64,000 nucleotides of DNA. It comes from Halogranum gelatinilyticum. GTDB lineage: Archaea; Halobacteriota; Halobacteria; Halobacteriales; Haloferacaceae. Location of the stretch: positions 806,001-870,000 of the forward strand of contig NZ_FNHL01000002.1 in assembly GCF_900103715.1 (NCBI RefSeq). Direction: 5' to 3'. Position numbers and translations under genes: made by a program. Positions within the stretch are counted from its first letter, which is position 1. Each line of letters begins with the position of its first letter. Below the pieces are notes generated by a model. That model was not told the origin of the DNA. It did not search any database and saw nothing but the letters and a program-made list of their open reading frames with translations. This document shows, piece after piece, positions 10,110 through 18,565 of the stretch.

Positions 10110-10859
10110 CTAGTCCAGTTTCTCCTCGTCCGACCCGTCGCGGTGCGTCGCCAACGCCTCCTCGATAGTCAACTCGCCCGCGGCGACCCGGCGGGCCAGC
10201 GCCTCGTCGATGGTGCGGTTGTCCGCGGACTGCTCGCGCGACTCGTTTTTGATACGCTGGAGTTCTCCCCGCGTCGGTTCGATCTCGCGGCGGTCGACGG
10301 GGTCACCCTCAAGCCGCGCGATGTTGACCGCGGCGAGCACGTCACCCATCCCGCGAGCACCGGTCCCGAGGTAGGGCGTCGTCCCCGTCTCGTCGACCAT
10401 CTCGACGCGCACGTCCTGCAGTTCGTTGATGAGTTTGGCACTCTGGAGCCGGTCGCCGTCGCCGACGCGGACGACGGCGTCGGGCGTGTCCTCGATCTCG
10501 CGGTGGACGACCTCGACGGCGTCCGTAATGGGCACGTGGAAGGCCGCGACGACGACGTCGCCGACGAGCACCGCGATGCCGGGGCGGGGCCCGGGGTCGA
10601 CGCCGACGACGGTTCGGCCCTCGCTGCCGCGGAGGGACGCGAGTGCCTCCTCGACGCCGTGGCGGGCCGCGTCGGCGTGGACGACGACGTGGTCGACTCC
10701 GTCGACGCTGAGCTTGTCCGTCGGCGCGGAGATGACGACGCGGGTCCCGTCCGGCAGCTCCTCGTCCGGGCGAACCGTCGTGAAAGAGACTCCGCGTTCG
10801 CGGAGTTCACCCACGGCCTCGTGGTAGAGTTCGAAGTCATCGGTGGCGACGACGATCAC
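10110..10859 (-). CDS. Conserved haloarchaeal protein with RNase H-like fold
   Basis: A 249-residue soluble protein. After an N-terminal Rossmann-like part (IVVATDDFELYHEAV) comes GRTVVGVDPGPRPGIAVLVG (about 81-100), the first strand pair and Asp of an RNase H/RuvC-like fold, followed by VAAFHVP. A second acidic residue set is plausible but I cannot fix a full catalytic tetrad, so nuclease activity is not claimed. It is convergent with larC with five bases between the stops. Function unknown. Confidence 0.75.
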   Translation of the reverse strand: MIVVATDDFELYHEAVGELRERGVSFTTVRPDEELPDGTRVVISAPTDKLSVDGVDHVVVHADAARHGVEEALASLRGSEGRTVVGVDPGPRPGIAVLVGDVVVAAFHVPITDAVEVVHREIEDTPDAVVRVGDGDRLQSAKLINELQDVRVEMVDETGTTPYLGTGARGMGDVLAAVNIARLEGDPVDRREIEPTRGELQRIKNESREQSADNRTIDEALARRVAAGELTIEEALATHRDGSDEEKLD

Positions 10860-11020
10860 AGGCGGGATTGGCCGGGTGACAGAAAAAGGCTACCGGGAGT
10901 GACCCCGCCGCGCGTCCGGGCGGATACGTCACGCCGGAGTCGGTTTTCTCGACGGGCCAGTTCTCGAAATCGAGAACCGGAGACGAAACTATATGGGGGC
11001 GGTATGGCTCGAAAAACCCA

Positions 11021-13372
11021 ATGGAATTGCCGCTACTCTCCGACCGCCAGCTCTCGGGGTTCGTCCCGCGGGCGGTCAGACGGAGTGTGCTTCGGAAGTT
11101 CCTCGTCGTTCTCGCCGTCGTCACCGTCGTCATCGGCGGTGTCGGTCTCTACACTGTCGACCGGACGGCGGCGGAACTCGACGAGGACGTACAGACGGAC
11201 CTGACAAGCGTCGCCGAACTCCAGGCCACGGAGATCGCCGAGTGGCACGACGAACGCAGCCAACTCGTGCGGATGCTCTCACAGTACCAGGTGTTCCGCC
11301 AGGACGACACCGACAGCGTCGAGGCGTTCCTCGTCGCCGAGCGGGCGAAACTGCCCATCGATATCCGGGCGGTCCACTACGTCGAGCGCGACACGGGACT
11401 CGTCCTCGGGTCGACGGGGCAGTCGGTCGTGAGCGACCCGCCGTGGGCCAACGGCTTCAGCGTCGGCACCGACGACTCGGTGTACGTCTCCTCGGTCTAC
11501 CAGCGCGGCGGGATGCCCGTCATCGCCTTCGCCAGTGCCGTCCCCGGCTCGGACCGCGGGGTCGTCGTCGTCTCCGACGTCGCCCAGGTCGCCGACTCCT
11601 TCGAGCAGTCGACGGGCCGGTTCACACAGGTCGTCGCCGACGACGGCACCATCACGTTCTCCGCGGAGTCGAGCGACGTCCTCCTGGGATACAGCGGAGC
11701 CGAATCGTCCGCGTTTGCCAGCGCGGTCGACGGCGACACCGCCTTCGCGTCGGACGTCGACCTCGGCGCGACCGTCGAGGAGGCGCACGTCGCCGCCTAC
11801 GCGCCCGTCGACGGCACCGACTGGGTCGTCGCGGTCCACACACCGACGGCCGTCGCCTACTCGCTGGAGACGTCGATCACCCGCAACATCGGCGCGCTCA
11901 TCGCCGTCGCGCTCGCGGGCTTTCTCGCCGTCGGACTCGTCGTCGCCCGGCCGACGGCCCGAGCACTCGACCGGCTGAGCGAGCGGGCCAGGGCGCTGGA
12001 GGCGGGCGACCTCGACACGGACCTCGACACCGAACGGATCGACGAGGTCGGCACGCTCTACGCCGCCTTCGACGGGATGCGCACGTCGCTGAAGGCCCGC
12101 ATCGTCGAGGCCGACCGCGCGACCGCGGAGGCGACCGAGCAGGCCGAACTCGCGGCCGCCGAGCGCGAGCAGGCGACCCGACGGAAGCGGAACCTCGAAG
12201 CGCGGGCCGCCGAGTTCGGCCGGGCGATGGGCCGGTGTGCGCAGGGCGACCTCACCGTCCGACTCGACGAAGAGACCGACAACGACGCGCTCGCGACCGT
12301 CGCGACCGCGTTCAACGAGATGGTCGACGACCTCGAAGCGACGGTTCGGGAGGTTCGGACCTTCGCCGACGGCGTCACCGACCTGAGCGAGCAGACCGCG
12401 ACGAGCACCGACGAGATCGCCCGCGTCGGCGAGGACGTCAGTGACTCGGTGCAGGCCATCGCCGACGGTGCCGACCGCCAGCACGAGAACGTCGACGAGG
12501 TGACGAGCGAGATGACCGGCCTGTCGGCGACGGTCCAGGAGATCGCCGCCTCGGCCGACGAACTCGCGACGCTCTCGGCGCGGGCGGTCGACCGAGGGAC
12601 CGAGGCGAACGAGTTGGCGACCGCCGCGGTCGACGAGATGGACGACGTCGAGTCGAGCACCGAACGGACGGCCGCGGAGATCGGTCGGCTCGAAGCCGAG
12701 ATGGGAGAGGTCGGCGAGGTCGCGGAACTCATCGACGACATCGCCGCTCAGACGAACCTCCTCGCGCTCAACGCTTCCATCGAGGCGGCGCGGGCGGGCG
12801 AAGCGGGTGACGGCTTCGCCGTCGTCGCCACCGAGATCAAGGCACTCGCCGAGCAGACCGCGACGGCGACGGGCGAGATCGAGACGCTCGTCGAGGGGTT
12901 GCAGGCGACGACGACGGACGCGGCCGAGGATATGCGCGAGACGCGCGAGCGGGTCGCCGAGGGCATCGACACGGTCGAGGCGGCACTCGGGGCACTGGAC
13001 GACGTCGTCGACCATCTGGAGGACGCCGACGCCGGTGCGCGCTCCATCGACGACGCGACCGACGAACAGGCGAGTGCCAGCCAGCAGGTCGTCGTCATGG
13101 CCGAGGAAGTCGCCGACATCAGCGAGGCGACGGCCGACGAGTCCTCGACCGTCGCGGCCGCCGCCGAGGAGCAGGCGGCCTCTCTCAGTGAGGTGTCCGA
13201 TGGCATCGACACGCTGTCGCGCCGCGCCAGCGACCTCCGTGAGCTGCTCTCGCGGTTCGAGGTGTCGGCGGTCGGCGACGGTGAGGTCGGCCGGAGCCGG
13301 ACCCCTGTCGCCCGAACGACACACACCGACGGCGGCCACGACGGCGACGGCTTCGTCTTCGGTAGGGAGTGA
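11021..13372 (+). CDS. Methyl-accepting chemotaxis-type transducer (Htr) with extracellular sensor domain
   Basis: Membrane receptor that would signal to CheA/CheW. Domains in order: TM1 at about 24-46, an extracellular dCache-like sensor 50-285 ([16 protein letters not shown]), TM2 at about 291-315, HAMP 316-370 and a second HAMP-like stretch 395-450, then the coiled-coil signalling domain. Its conserved hairpin tip is at about 571-610 ([20 protein letters not shown], then [10 protein letters not shown]). The ligand cannot be told from sequence. TATA-like ACTATAT at 10988-10994 is about 29 bases before the ATG, indicating a leaderless transcript. No che genes are nearby. Confidence 0.92.
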   Translation: MELPLLSDRQLSGFVPRAVRRSVLRKFLVVLAVVTVVIGGVGLYTVDRTAAELDEDVQTDLTSVAELQATEIAEWHDERSQLVRMLSQYQVFRQDDTDSVEAFLVAERAKLPIDIRAVHYVERDTGLVLGSTGQSVVSDPPWANGFSVGTDDSVYVSSVYQRGGMPVIAFASAVPGSDRGVVVVSDVAQVADSFEQSTGRFTQVVADDGTITFSAESSDVLLGYSGAESSAFASAVDGDTAFASDVDLGATVEEAHVAAYAPVDGTDWVVAVHTPTAVAYSLETSITRNIGALIAVALAGFLAVGLVVARPTARALDRLSERARALEAGDLDTDLDTERIDEVGTLYAAFDGMRTSLKARIVEADRATAEATEQAELAAAEREQATRRKRNLEARAAEFGRAMGRCAQGDLTVRLDEETDNDALATVATAFNEMVDDLEATVREVRTFADGVTDLSEQTATSTDEIARVGEDVSDSVQAIADGADRQHENVDEVTSEMTGLSATVQEIAASADELATLSARAVDRGTEANELATAAVDEMDDVESSTERTAAEIGRLEAEMGEVGEVAELIDDIAAQTNLLALNASIEAARAGEAGDGFAVVATEIKALAEQTATATGEIETLVEGLQATTTDAAEDMRETRERVAEGIDTVEAALGALDDVVDHLEDADAGARSIDDATDEQASASQQVVVMAEEVADISEATADESSTVAAAAEEQAASLSEVSDGIDTLSRRASDLRELLSRFEVSAVGDGEVGRSRTPVARTTHTDGGHDGDGFVFGRE

Positions 13373-13418
13373 ACGCACACACCGGGGGCTTTTTGCGGAG
13401 AACGCGCGAACTCCGGCC

Positions 13419-14120
13419 GTGAGCGAGTCCCTCTCTACCGGCTGCGCGCCGCTCGACGACCTCTTGGAAGGCGGCTTCGAACGCGGCACCGTGACACAGG
13501 TGTACGGCCCGCCGGCGGCTGGCAAGACGAACCTCGCGCTCTCGGCGGCCGTCGAGGTCGCCACGGCCGGTGGCACCGTCGTATACATCGACAGCGAAGG
13601 GCTCTCTATCGACCGGTTCCGCCAGCTCGTCGAGGCCCGCACCGACGACGCAACGGAATTCGAGGAGATCGCCTCCCGGCTCATCATCACCGAGGTCTAC
13701 GACTTCGACGAACAGGAGGAGGCCGTCCGCGACGCCGCCGAGTTCGCCGAACAGGCGGACCTCATCGTCCTCGACAGCGCGACGGGCTTCTACCGGCTGG
13801 AACGGACGGGCGGCGGCGGCGACGACGGCGAGTCGCTCCGTCGAGTCGCCCGCCAGGTGACGCATCTGCTGTCGCTGGCGCGGAAGCACGATTTGGCCGT
13901 GGTCCTCACCAACCAGGTCTACTCGGACCCCGACAGCGACATGACGCGGGCACTCGGCGGCCACACGCTGGAGCACTGGACCGGGGCGGTCGTCCGCCTC
14001 GACCGCTTCCGCGGCGGCAACCGCCGGGCGACGCTGGAGAAACACCGCGCGAAACCCGCCGGTGAGTCGGTCACGTTCAAGATCACCGACGGTGGGATGG
14101 CGGCGACGGACCAGCGCTGA
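13419..14120 (+). CDS. radB: DNA repair and recombination protein RadB
   Basis: RecA/RadA-family paralogue that assists RadA-mediated recombination; it lacks the N-terminal helix-hairpin-helix domain of RadA. The 233 residues start SESLSTGCAPLDDLLEGG and contain Walker A GPPAAGKTN near residue 30, VVYIDSEGLS, the Walker B-like LIVLDSATGFY and VVLTNQVYSD with GGHTLEHWTG near the C-terminus. The start is a GTG; the frame is open much further upstream inside the transducer gene, but homology and the 46-base gap favour this GTG. Confidence 0.93.
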   Translation: MSESLSTGCAPLDDLLEGGFERGTVTQVYGPPAAGKTNLALSAAVEVATAGGTVVYIDSEGLSIDRFRQLVEARTDDATEFEEIASRLIITEVYDFDEQEEAVRDAAEFAEQADLIVLDSATGFYRLERTGGGGDDGESLRRVARQVTHLLSLARKHDLAVVLTNQVYSDPDSDMTRALGGHTLEHWTGAVVRLDRFRGGNRRATLEKHRAKPAGESVTFKITDGGMAATDQR

Positions 14121-14199
14121 GCACTCCTACCTGCTGCTCAACGCGCTCGCTCGTCGGCTGTGAAAAAAGCGAAAATCGAAACCGGCTGTCGTCCTGTGC

Positions 14200-15342
14200 T
14201 CAGAGTTCGCCGAGCTTGCGGAGCAGCTGGCCGCGGTACTCCTCGTCGGCGTTCAGTCCCTTGAGTTCGAGGACGTTCCGCTCCAGCTTGTCGAGCGCGA
14301 CGCGGAAGGCGTGTTCGGCACCGTAGCCCTCGCCCGAGCCAGCGACCTGTCCGTGGCTGGTCCGGAGGCGGACCTGCGCCTGGATGAGCGGCGTGCCGCG
14401 GAGCTTCTCCTTGTGCTCGTGGAAGCGGACGTGGGCGTGGTGGACCTGCATCTCCTGGTATTTGTCGACGACGTCGGTGATCGACTGGACGAGTGCCTCG
14501 CGGCTCATCGTGTCCACGAGGTCGATGTTCGTCACCTGCACGTCCATCTGCTCCTCTTCGGTGTAGGTCAGCGCGCGAAGGACGTCGGTCTTGGTCAGGA
14601 CGCCGATGACCTCCGAATCGCTGTCGGTCGGCGTGACGACGAGACCGGCGACGTTGCGCTCGAACATCTTCGCGACGGCGTCGTCGACCTTCTCGCCGGG
14701 GGTCGTCGTGAACACCGGACTCGACATCAGGTCGTAGACCGGCAGGTCGAGCATCCGGTCGATGTCGCCGCGACGGTCGCCCTTGCCCTGGCGGTTCATC
14801 TTGCGGACGACGAAGTCGACGATGTCGTGGGTCGTCACGACGCCGGTCAGCCTGCCGTTCTCGTTGACGACGGGGAGCCGCGAGATGCCGTGTTCGCGCA
14901 GGAGGTTGATGACCTTGCCCACGCGGTCCTCCTCGCTGACGGTGACGACGTCGTCCGTGTAGATCTGGTCGACGGTCAGCGCGTCGAGGTTGTCGATGAC
15001 GGCTTCGAGGATGGCGTCACCCGTGATGATGCCCCAGAGCTTCTCACCCTCGTAGACGGGCGCAATCTGCGTGTTGCCCTCGACGAGCATCCGTGCGGCC
15101 TCACGGACGTCTTCGCGCCGGTCGATCTTCGGGGCCGACTGCATCAGTGCCGCCGCCTTCGTGTCGTCGTCGATGTGCGACTGGACGAGCTGCTTCTCGC
15201 CGATGACGCCCGCGTATCCCTCGCCGTCGACGACGATGAGGCCGCGGGGGTTCTCGCGCTCGAAGATGGAGCGAATCTTTCCCAGTCGTTCGTCCGACTC
15301 GACTTCGATGTAGTCCGGAACCGCAATATCAATAATATTCAT
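14200..15342 (-). CDS. CBS-domain protein with two CBS pairs and a C-terminal HPF/S30AE-like segment
   Basis: A 380-residue cytoplasmic protein. Four CBS motifs occupy about residues 1-285 (for example VDQIYTDDVVTVSEEDRVG and VYDLMSSPVFTTTPGE), suggesting adenosine-nucleotide sensing. The C-terminal hundred residues (VVDKYQEMQVHHAHVRFHEH) look like a ribosome-hibernation-factor/S30AE-type domain ending in EEYRGQLLRKLGEL. I set the start at MNIIDIAVPDY, preceded by GGAG, rather than the 36-residue upstream extension, which is proline/arginine-rich. Partner or ligand is unknown. It is convergent with radB. Confidence 0.85.
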   Translation of the reverse strand: MNIIDIAVPDYIEVESDERLGKIRSIFERENPRGLIVVDGEGYAGVIGEKQLVQSHIDDDTKAAALMQSAPKIDRREDVREAARMLVEGNTQIAPVYEGEKLWGIITGDAILEAVIDNLDALTVDQIYTDDVVTVSEEDRVGKVINLLREHGISRLPVVNENGRLTGVVTTHDIVDFVVRKMNRQGKGDRRGDIDRMLDLPVYDLMSSPVFTTTPGEKVDDAVAKMFERNVAGLVVTPTDSDSEVIGVLTKTDVLRALTYTEEEQMDVQVTNIDLVDTMSREALVQSITDVVDKYQEMQVHHAHVRFHEHKEKLRGTPLIQAQVRLRTSHGQVAGSGEGYGAEHAFRVALDKLERNVLELKGLNADEEYRGQLLRKLGEL

Positions 15343-15743
15343 GGAGCAATCTCCTGCTACTGCGCGTGGAGGCGTGAAAGGTCTTCCGCCGCCACCAACG
15401 CGCGGTCGGTTTTCCACTCGCTGCGGCCGGGTCGGTGGGCCCGCAGACACCGCGCGAACCGGCCGGTGGACGTCCGCCGGACGCTCCGCTCGATGTCTCG
15501 GGTCACAGTCGGTAGTTGACCCCTCGGAAACGTATATCTTCTGGCTGCGGAACCGTGGGACGGGACCGCTTTCGAGCGGGCTGTCTCAGCGCGTCGACGC
15601 CGGCGCGGGTCGCCCGCAACTCGTCGACGTCGCTGTCGCCGCTGACGTCGTCGCGTCCGGAACGCGGATACGTGAGTGCGCTCGCTGCTCCGGCGGTGAC
15701 GGGACGGTGCGGTCGTTGCCTCGAACCACGGTCCGGAAGTCGG
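15343..15743. other. Non-coding interval, nothing recognised
   Basis: Four hundred bases between the CBS-protein start and a membrane-protein stop. Open frames here have arginine/serine-rich shadow composition. I see no RNA gene; the right part could hold the 5' leader of the CBS gene. Confidence 0.5.
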
Positions 15744-16229
15744 TCAGCTATAGAGCCCGGTTTCGACGAGGAAGACCGTAACGAACCCGAACAACGCCTG
15801 TACGACGGGACCGAGGAGTAGCGTGGCGATAGCAGTACGACCGGTGCGTCGGGCCGCGAGCACGTAGACGGCCGAGAGTCCGAGCACGAACCACAGGAAC
15901 ATCCCGAAGTCGTAGAGGACCATCTCCGTCGGGGTCAGTGGCCGGGGAAGGTAGTAGCCGACGACGCGGAGGTAGACGCCGAGGACGGCGAGCCCCGAAC
16001 CGACGACACCCCACCCGAGGAGCGCGAGCACCTGCTGTCGGGTGGTGGCTCGCAGCCGGACGTAGAGCAGCGTCGCCACTACCGGCGCGGTCAGGAGGAG
16101 TGGAATCGGGCCGGCACGGACGAAAAGCATCTGGTCGACCGCATGCGCAAGCGTTCCCAGGAGGAACGCCACGACGACCGAGGCGAGCGAAATTTGCGGC
16201 CGAAACCGTCGACCGGTATCGGTAGCCAT
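15744..16229 (-). CDS. Predicted four-to-five-helix membrane protein of unknown function
   Basis: 161 residues with hydrophobic segments at about 15-33 (SLASVVVAFLLGTLA), 42-58 (PLLLTAPVVATLLYVRL), 68-90, 108-125 and 135-156. There is an RR near the N-terminus but no cleavage site, so it is an integral membrane protein. No conserved catalytic residues are evident. It stands alone, with the tRNA genes upstream. Confidence 0.75.
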   Translation of the reverse strand: MATDTGRRFRPQISLASVVVAFLLGTLAHAVDQMLFVRAGPIPLLLTAPVVATLLYVRLRATTRQQVLALLGWGVVGSGLAVLGVYLRVVGYYLPRPLTPTEMVLYDFGMFLWFVLGLSAVYVLAARRTGRTAIATLLLGPVVQALFGFVTVFLVETGLYS

Positions 16230-16288
16230 TGCAGTATCTACGGTAACGAGTCACAAAAGAATGCGGCCGTCGGCCCTATCGCACCGAG

Positions 16289-16349
16289 GGGTTGGGGCAG
16301 ATTTGAACCACGGTCGCTCACTGGCGTTCGCTCCCTGGTTCAAACTGCC
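16289..16349. repeat. Partial copy of the tRNA-Val 3' end inside an inverted repeat
   Basis: Bases 16289-16308 are identical over 20 bases to the acceptor and T-arm end of the two tRNA-Val genes that follow. The same piece is then repeated in inverted form: GGCAGATTTGAACCA (16297-16311) against TGGTTCAAACTGCC (about 16336-16349), one base shorter. It could be an attachment-site remnant of an integrated element or a decayed tRNA copy. Confidence 0.7.
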
Positions 16350-16433
16350 GTCTCCATTTTCGATTCCACGGACTCCTCGCTCTGCTCGCGGCTACGCCGC
16401 TCGCTCCGCTCGTCGTTGCGAGGAATCAGAAAA

Positions 16434-16508
16434 TGGGTTGGGGCAGATTTGAACTGCCGGTCTCCTCCATGTCAAGGAGGTGTCATAACCAGACTAGACT
16501 ACCAACCC
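16434..16508 (-). tRNA. tRNA-Val (anticodon GAC)
   Basis: Read on the minus strand the gene starts GGGTTGG, which pairs with CCAACCC at the 3' end. The anticodon stem CCTCC/GGAGG encloses loop TTGACAT, giving anticodon GAC. The T arm is GGCAG..CTGCC with loop GTTCAAATC. The discriminator is A and no CCA is encoded. TTTTCTGATT follows directly and may terminate the transcript. Confidence 0.95.
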
Positions 16509-16546
16509 GGTGTTGCGTACTCGCTCGACGGTTCGTGAAGAAGCAG

Positions 16547-16621
16547 TGGGTTGGGGCAGATTTGAACTGCCGGCCTCCTCCATGTCAAGGAGGTGTCATA
16601 ACCAGACTAGACCACCAACCC
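16547..16621 (-). tRNA. tRNA-Val (anticodon GAC), second copy
   Basis: Near-identical to the copy 38 bases downstream on the same strand, with two base differences. Same acceptor stem GGGTTGG/CCAACCC, same anticodon loop TTGACAT and T arm. The two are probably transcribed together with this one first. No CCA encoded. Confidence 0.95.
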
Positions 16622-16840
16622 GGTCTGTGCTTACATCGCGCCCGTCTGAGCGCATCCATTGCTACCGCCGATTGGTAATTGAACCTTTCGGAATCCCCTC
16701 TCGCCGGGCGATTTCAGCGATGCGGATGGGTTGGCCCTCCCGTACACCGGATTCGGGAACTATCCGCGTCGAGGCGTGCGCCGCGCCGACAGTCCCCGTG
16801 TGCGGATGGTCCTCTCGCACGGACCTCCCCCGACGACAGC

Positions 16841-16868
16841 CTTAAGTTGATGTACGAATTTGTACATC
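16841..16868 (+). promoter_or_regulatory. trp operon promoter with TGTAC palindromic operator
   Basis: CTTAAGTT (16841-16848) is the likely TATA element. Immediately after it is a perfect dyad GATGTAC-GAATTT-GTACATC (16849-16868), so a bound repressor would sit between the TATA box and the start of transcription. A further half-like CGTACAA follows at 16881-16887. TGTACA is the TRP-box core bound by the archaeal repressor TrpY in Methanothermobacter; a haloarchaeal counterpart acting here is inference. Confidence 0.65.
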
Positions 16869-16898
16869 GTAAGACGAACTCGTACAACGGTGACTACA

Positions 16899-17918
16899 AT
16901 GCAGGATTACATCGAGCGGGTGACGGACGGTAACGACCTGGACCTCGACGAGGCACGCGACGCGGCGCGGCTCGTCTTCGAAGAGGCCACAGAAGCACAG
17001 ATCGGCGCGCTGCTGGCGGCACTGCGAGCCAAGGGCGAGACGGAGGCCGAGATCGCGGGCTTCGCACAGGGGATGCGCGACGCCGCGCGGACCATCGACC
17101 CCGACCGGACGCCGCTCGTCGACACCTGCGGCACCGGCGGCGACGACTACGACACCATCAATGTCTCGACGACGAGTGCCATCGTCGCCGCGGGCGCAGG
17201 CGCGGCGGTCGCCAAGCACGGCAACTACTCCGTCTCTTCTTCCTCCGGGAGTGCCGACGTGCTTGAGGTCGCTGGCGTCGACGTCGAGGCCGAGCCGCCC
17301 GCCGTCGAGAAGGCCATCGAACGCGACGGCATCGGCTTCATGCTCGCGCCGGTGTTCCACCCGGCGATGAAGGCCGTCATCGGCCCACGCAAGGAGCTGG
17401 GGATGCGGACCGTCTTCAACATCCTCGGCCCGCTGACCAACCCCGCCGGTGCGGAGGCGCAGGTCCTCGGCGTCTACGACCCGGACCTCGTCCCCGTCAT
17501 CGCTCGCGCGCTCGCTCACATGCCCGTCGAGCACGCGCTGGTCGTCCACGGCTCCGGCATGGACGAGATCTGTATCCACGACGAGACGGTCGTCGCCGAG
17601 GTCGAAGGCGAGGACATCACCGAGTACACGCTCACTCCCTCCGACCTCGGGCTGGAGCAGGCCCCCGTCTCGGCCGTCGCCGGTGGCACGCCCCAGGAGA
17701 ACGCCGCGGACCTGCGAGGAATCGTCACGGGCGACGTGACGGGCGCGAAGCGCGACATCATCCTCGCGAACGCGGGGGCGGCGGTCTACGTCGCCGGGCT
17801 CGCAGACTCGCTGGAGGGTGGGGTCGACCAGGCGCGTGCGGCCATCGACTCCGGAGCCGCCGCCGAGAAACTCGAAGACCTCTGTGGGGGAACGCTCGAA
17901 GCCCCCCAGAGCGACTGA
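16899..17918 (+). CDS. trpD: Anthranilate phosphoribosyltransferase
   Basis: Transfers phosphoribose from PRPP to anthranilate, second step from chorismate to tryptophan. Motifs: DTCGTGGDDYDTINVSTTSA (about 77-96, PRPP/Mg site), KHGNYSVSSSSGSADVLE (about 107), a Tyr where many homologues have Arg, and FNILGPLTNPAGA. At 339 residues the length is normal. I start at MQDYIERV; an in-frame ATG 13 codons upstream lies in the operator. The stop overlaps trpF by one base, so translation is coupled. Confidence 0.95.
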   Translation: MQDYIERVTDGNDLDLDEARDAARLVFEEATEAQIGALLAALRAKGETEAEIAGFAQGMRDAARTIDPDRTPLVDTCGTGGDDYDTINVSTTSAIVAAGAGAAVAKHGNYSVSSSSGSADVLEVAGVDVEAEPPAVEKAIERDGIGFMLAPVFHPAMKAVIGPRKELGMRTVFNILGPLTNPAGAEAQVLGVYDPDLVPVIARALAHMPVEHALVVHGSGMDEICIHDETVVAEVEGEDITEYTLTPSDLGLEQAPVSAVAGGTPQENAADLRGIVTGDVTGAKRDIILANAGAAVYVAGLADSLEGGVDQARAAIDSGAAAEKLEDLCGGTLEAPQSD

Positions 17919-18565
17919 TGACCCGCGTCAAAGTCTGCGGGATCACCCGCGAGACCGACCTCCGAGCGGCCGTCGACGCCGGAGCCGACGCGGTCGGTCT
18001 CATCAGCGACGTCCCGGTCGACACGCCCCGCGATATCGACCCGAGCGTCGCTGCCGACCTCGCCGCCGCGGCCCCGCCGTTCGTCTCGACGACGCTCGTC
18101 TTGATGCCCGACTCCCCCGAGCACGCGGTCGGTCTCGCACAGGTCGTCAAGCCCGACGTCGTCCAACTGCACGGCGTCTTCGACCCCGAAGAACTCCAGT
18201 ACGTCCGCGCCGAGTCGGGCTGTAAGGTCGTCCCCGTCGTCGACTGCGACGACGAAGCCCTCGCCCACGAGTACGACGACGTCGCCGACGCGATTCTCGT
18301 CGACTCGACCTCGGAGGACGGCGCGGGCGGCACCGGCGAGACCCACGACTGGGAACGGACCCGCGACCTCGCGCGCGAGCTCGACTCGCCGGTCGTCCTC
18401 GCCGGCGGCCTCACGCCAGAGAACGTCGCCGAAGCCGTCGCGACCGTCGACCCCTTCGCCGTCGACGTCGCCAGCGGCGTCGAGAGCACCGGCGGAATCA
18501 AGGACCCGACAGCGGTGGAAACCTTCGTCGCCAATGCTGTCCGGTCTCCGGAGGTTGCCCGATGA
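17918..18565 (+). CDS. trpF: Phosphoribosylanthranilate isomerase
   Basis: Amadori isomerisation of phosphoribosylanthranilate to CdRP, a cytoplasmic TIM-barrel enzyme. The start TRVKVCGITRETDLRAAVDA has the catalytic Cys in KVCGIT, and VVPVVDCDD, ILVDSTSEDGAGGTG and VLAGGLTPENV give the phosphate-binding loops. Catalytic Asp is expected in the LVDS strand. 215 residues is usual. It overlaps trpD by one base and trpE by four (ATGA). Confidence 0.95.
   Translation: MTRVKVCGITRETDLRAAVDAGADAVGLISDVPVDTPRDIDPSVAADLAAAAPPFVSTTLVLMPDSPEHAVGLAQVVKPDVVQLHGVFDPEELQYVRAESGCKVVPVVDCDDEALAHEYDDVADAILVDSTSEDGAGGTGETHDWERTRDLARELDSPVVLAGGLTPENVAEAVATVDPFAVDVASGVESTGGIKDPTAVETFVANAVRSPEVAR

Noticed and set aside
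13372-13419. Fusion of the transducer shadow frame with RadB
   Set aside because: The RadB frame stays open upstream inside the transducer gene, but that part is Arg-rich shadow; the GTG start gives the family N-terminus.
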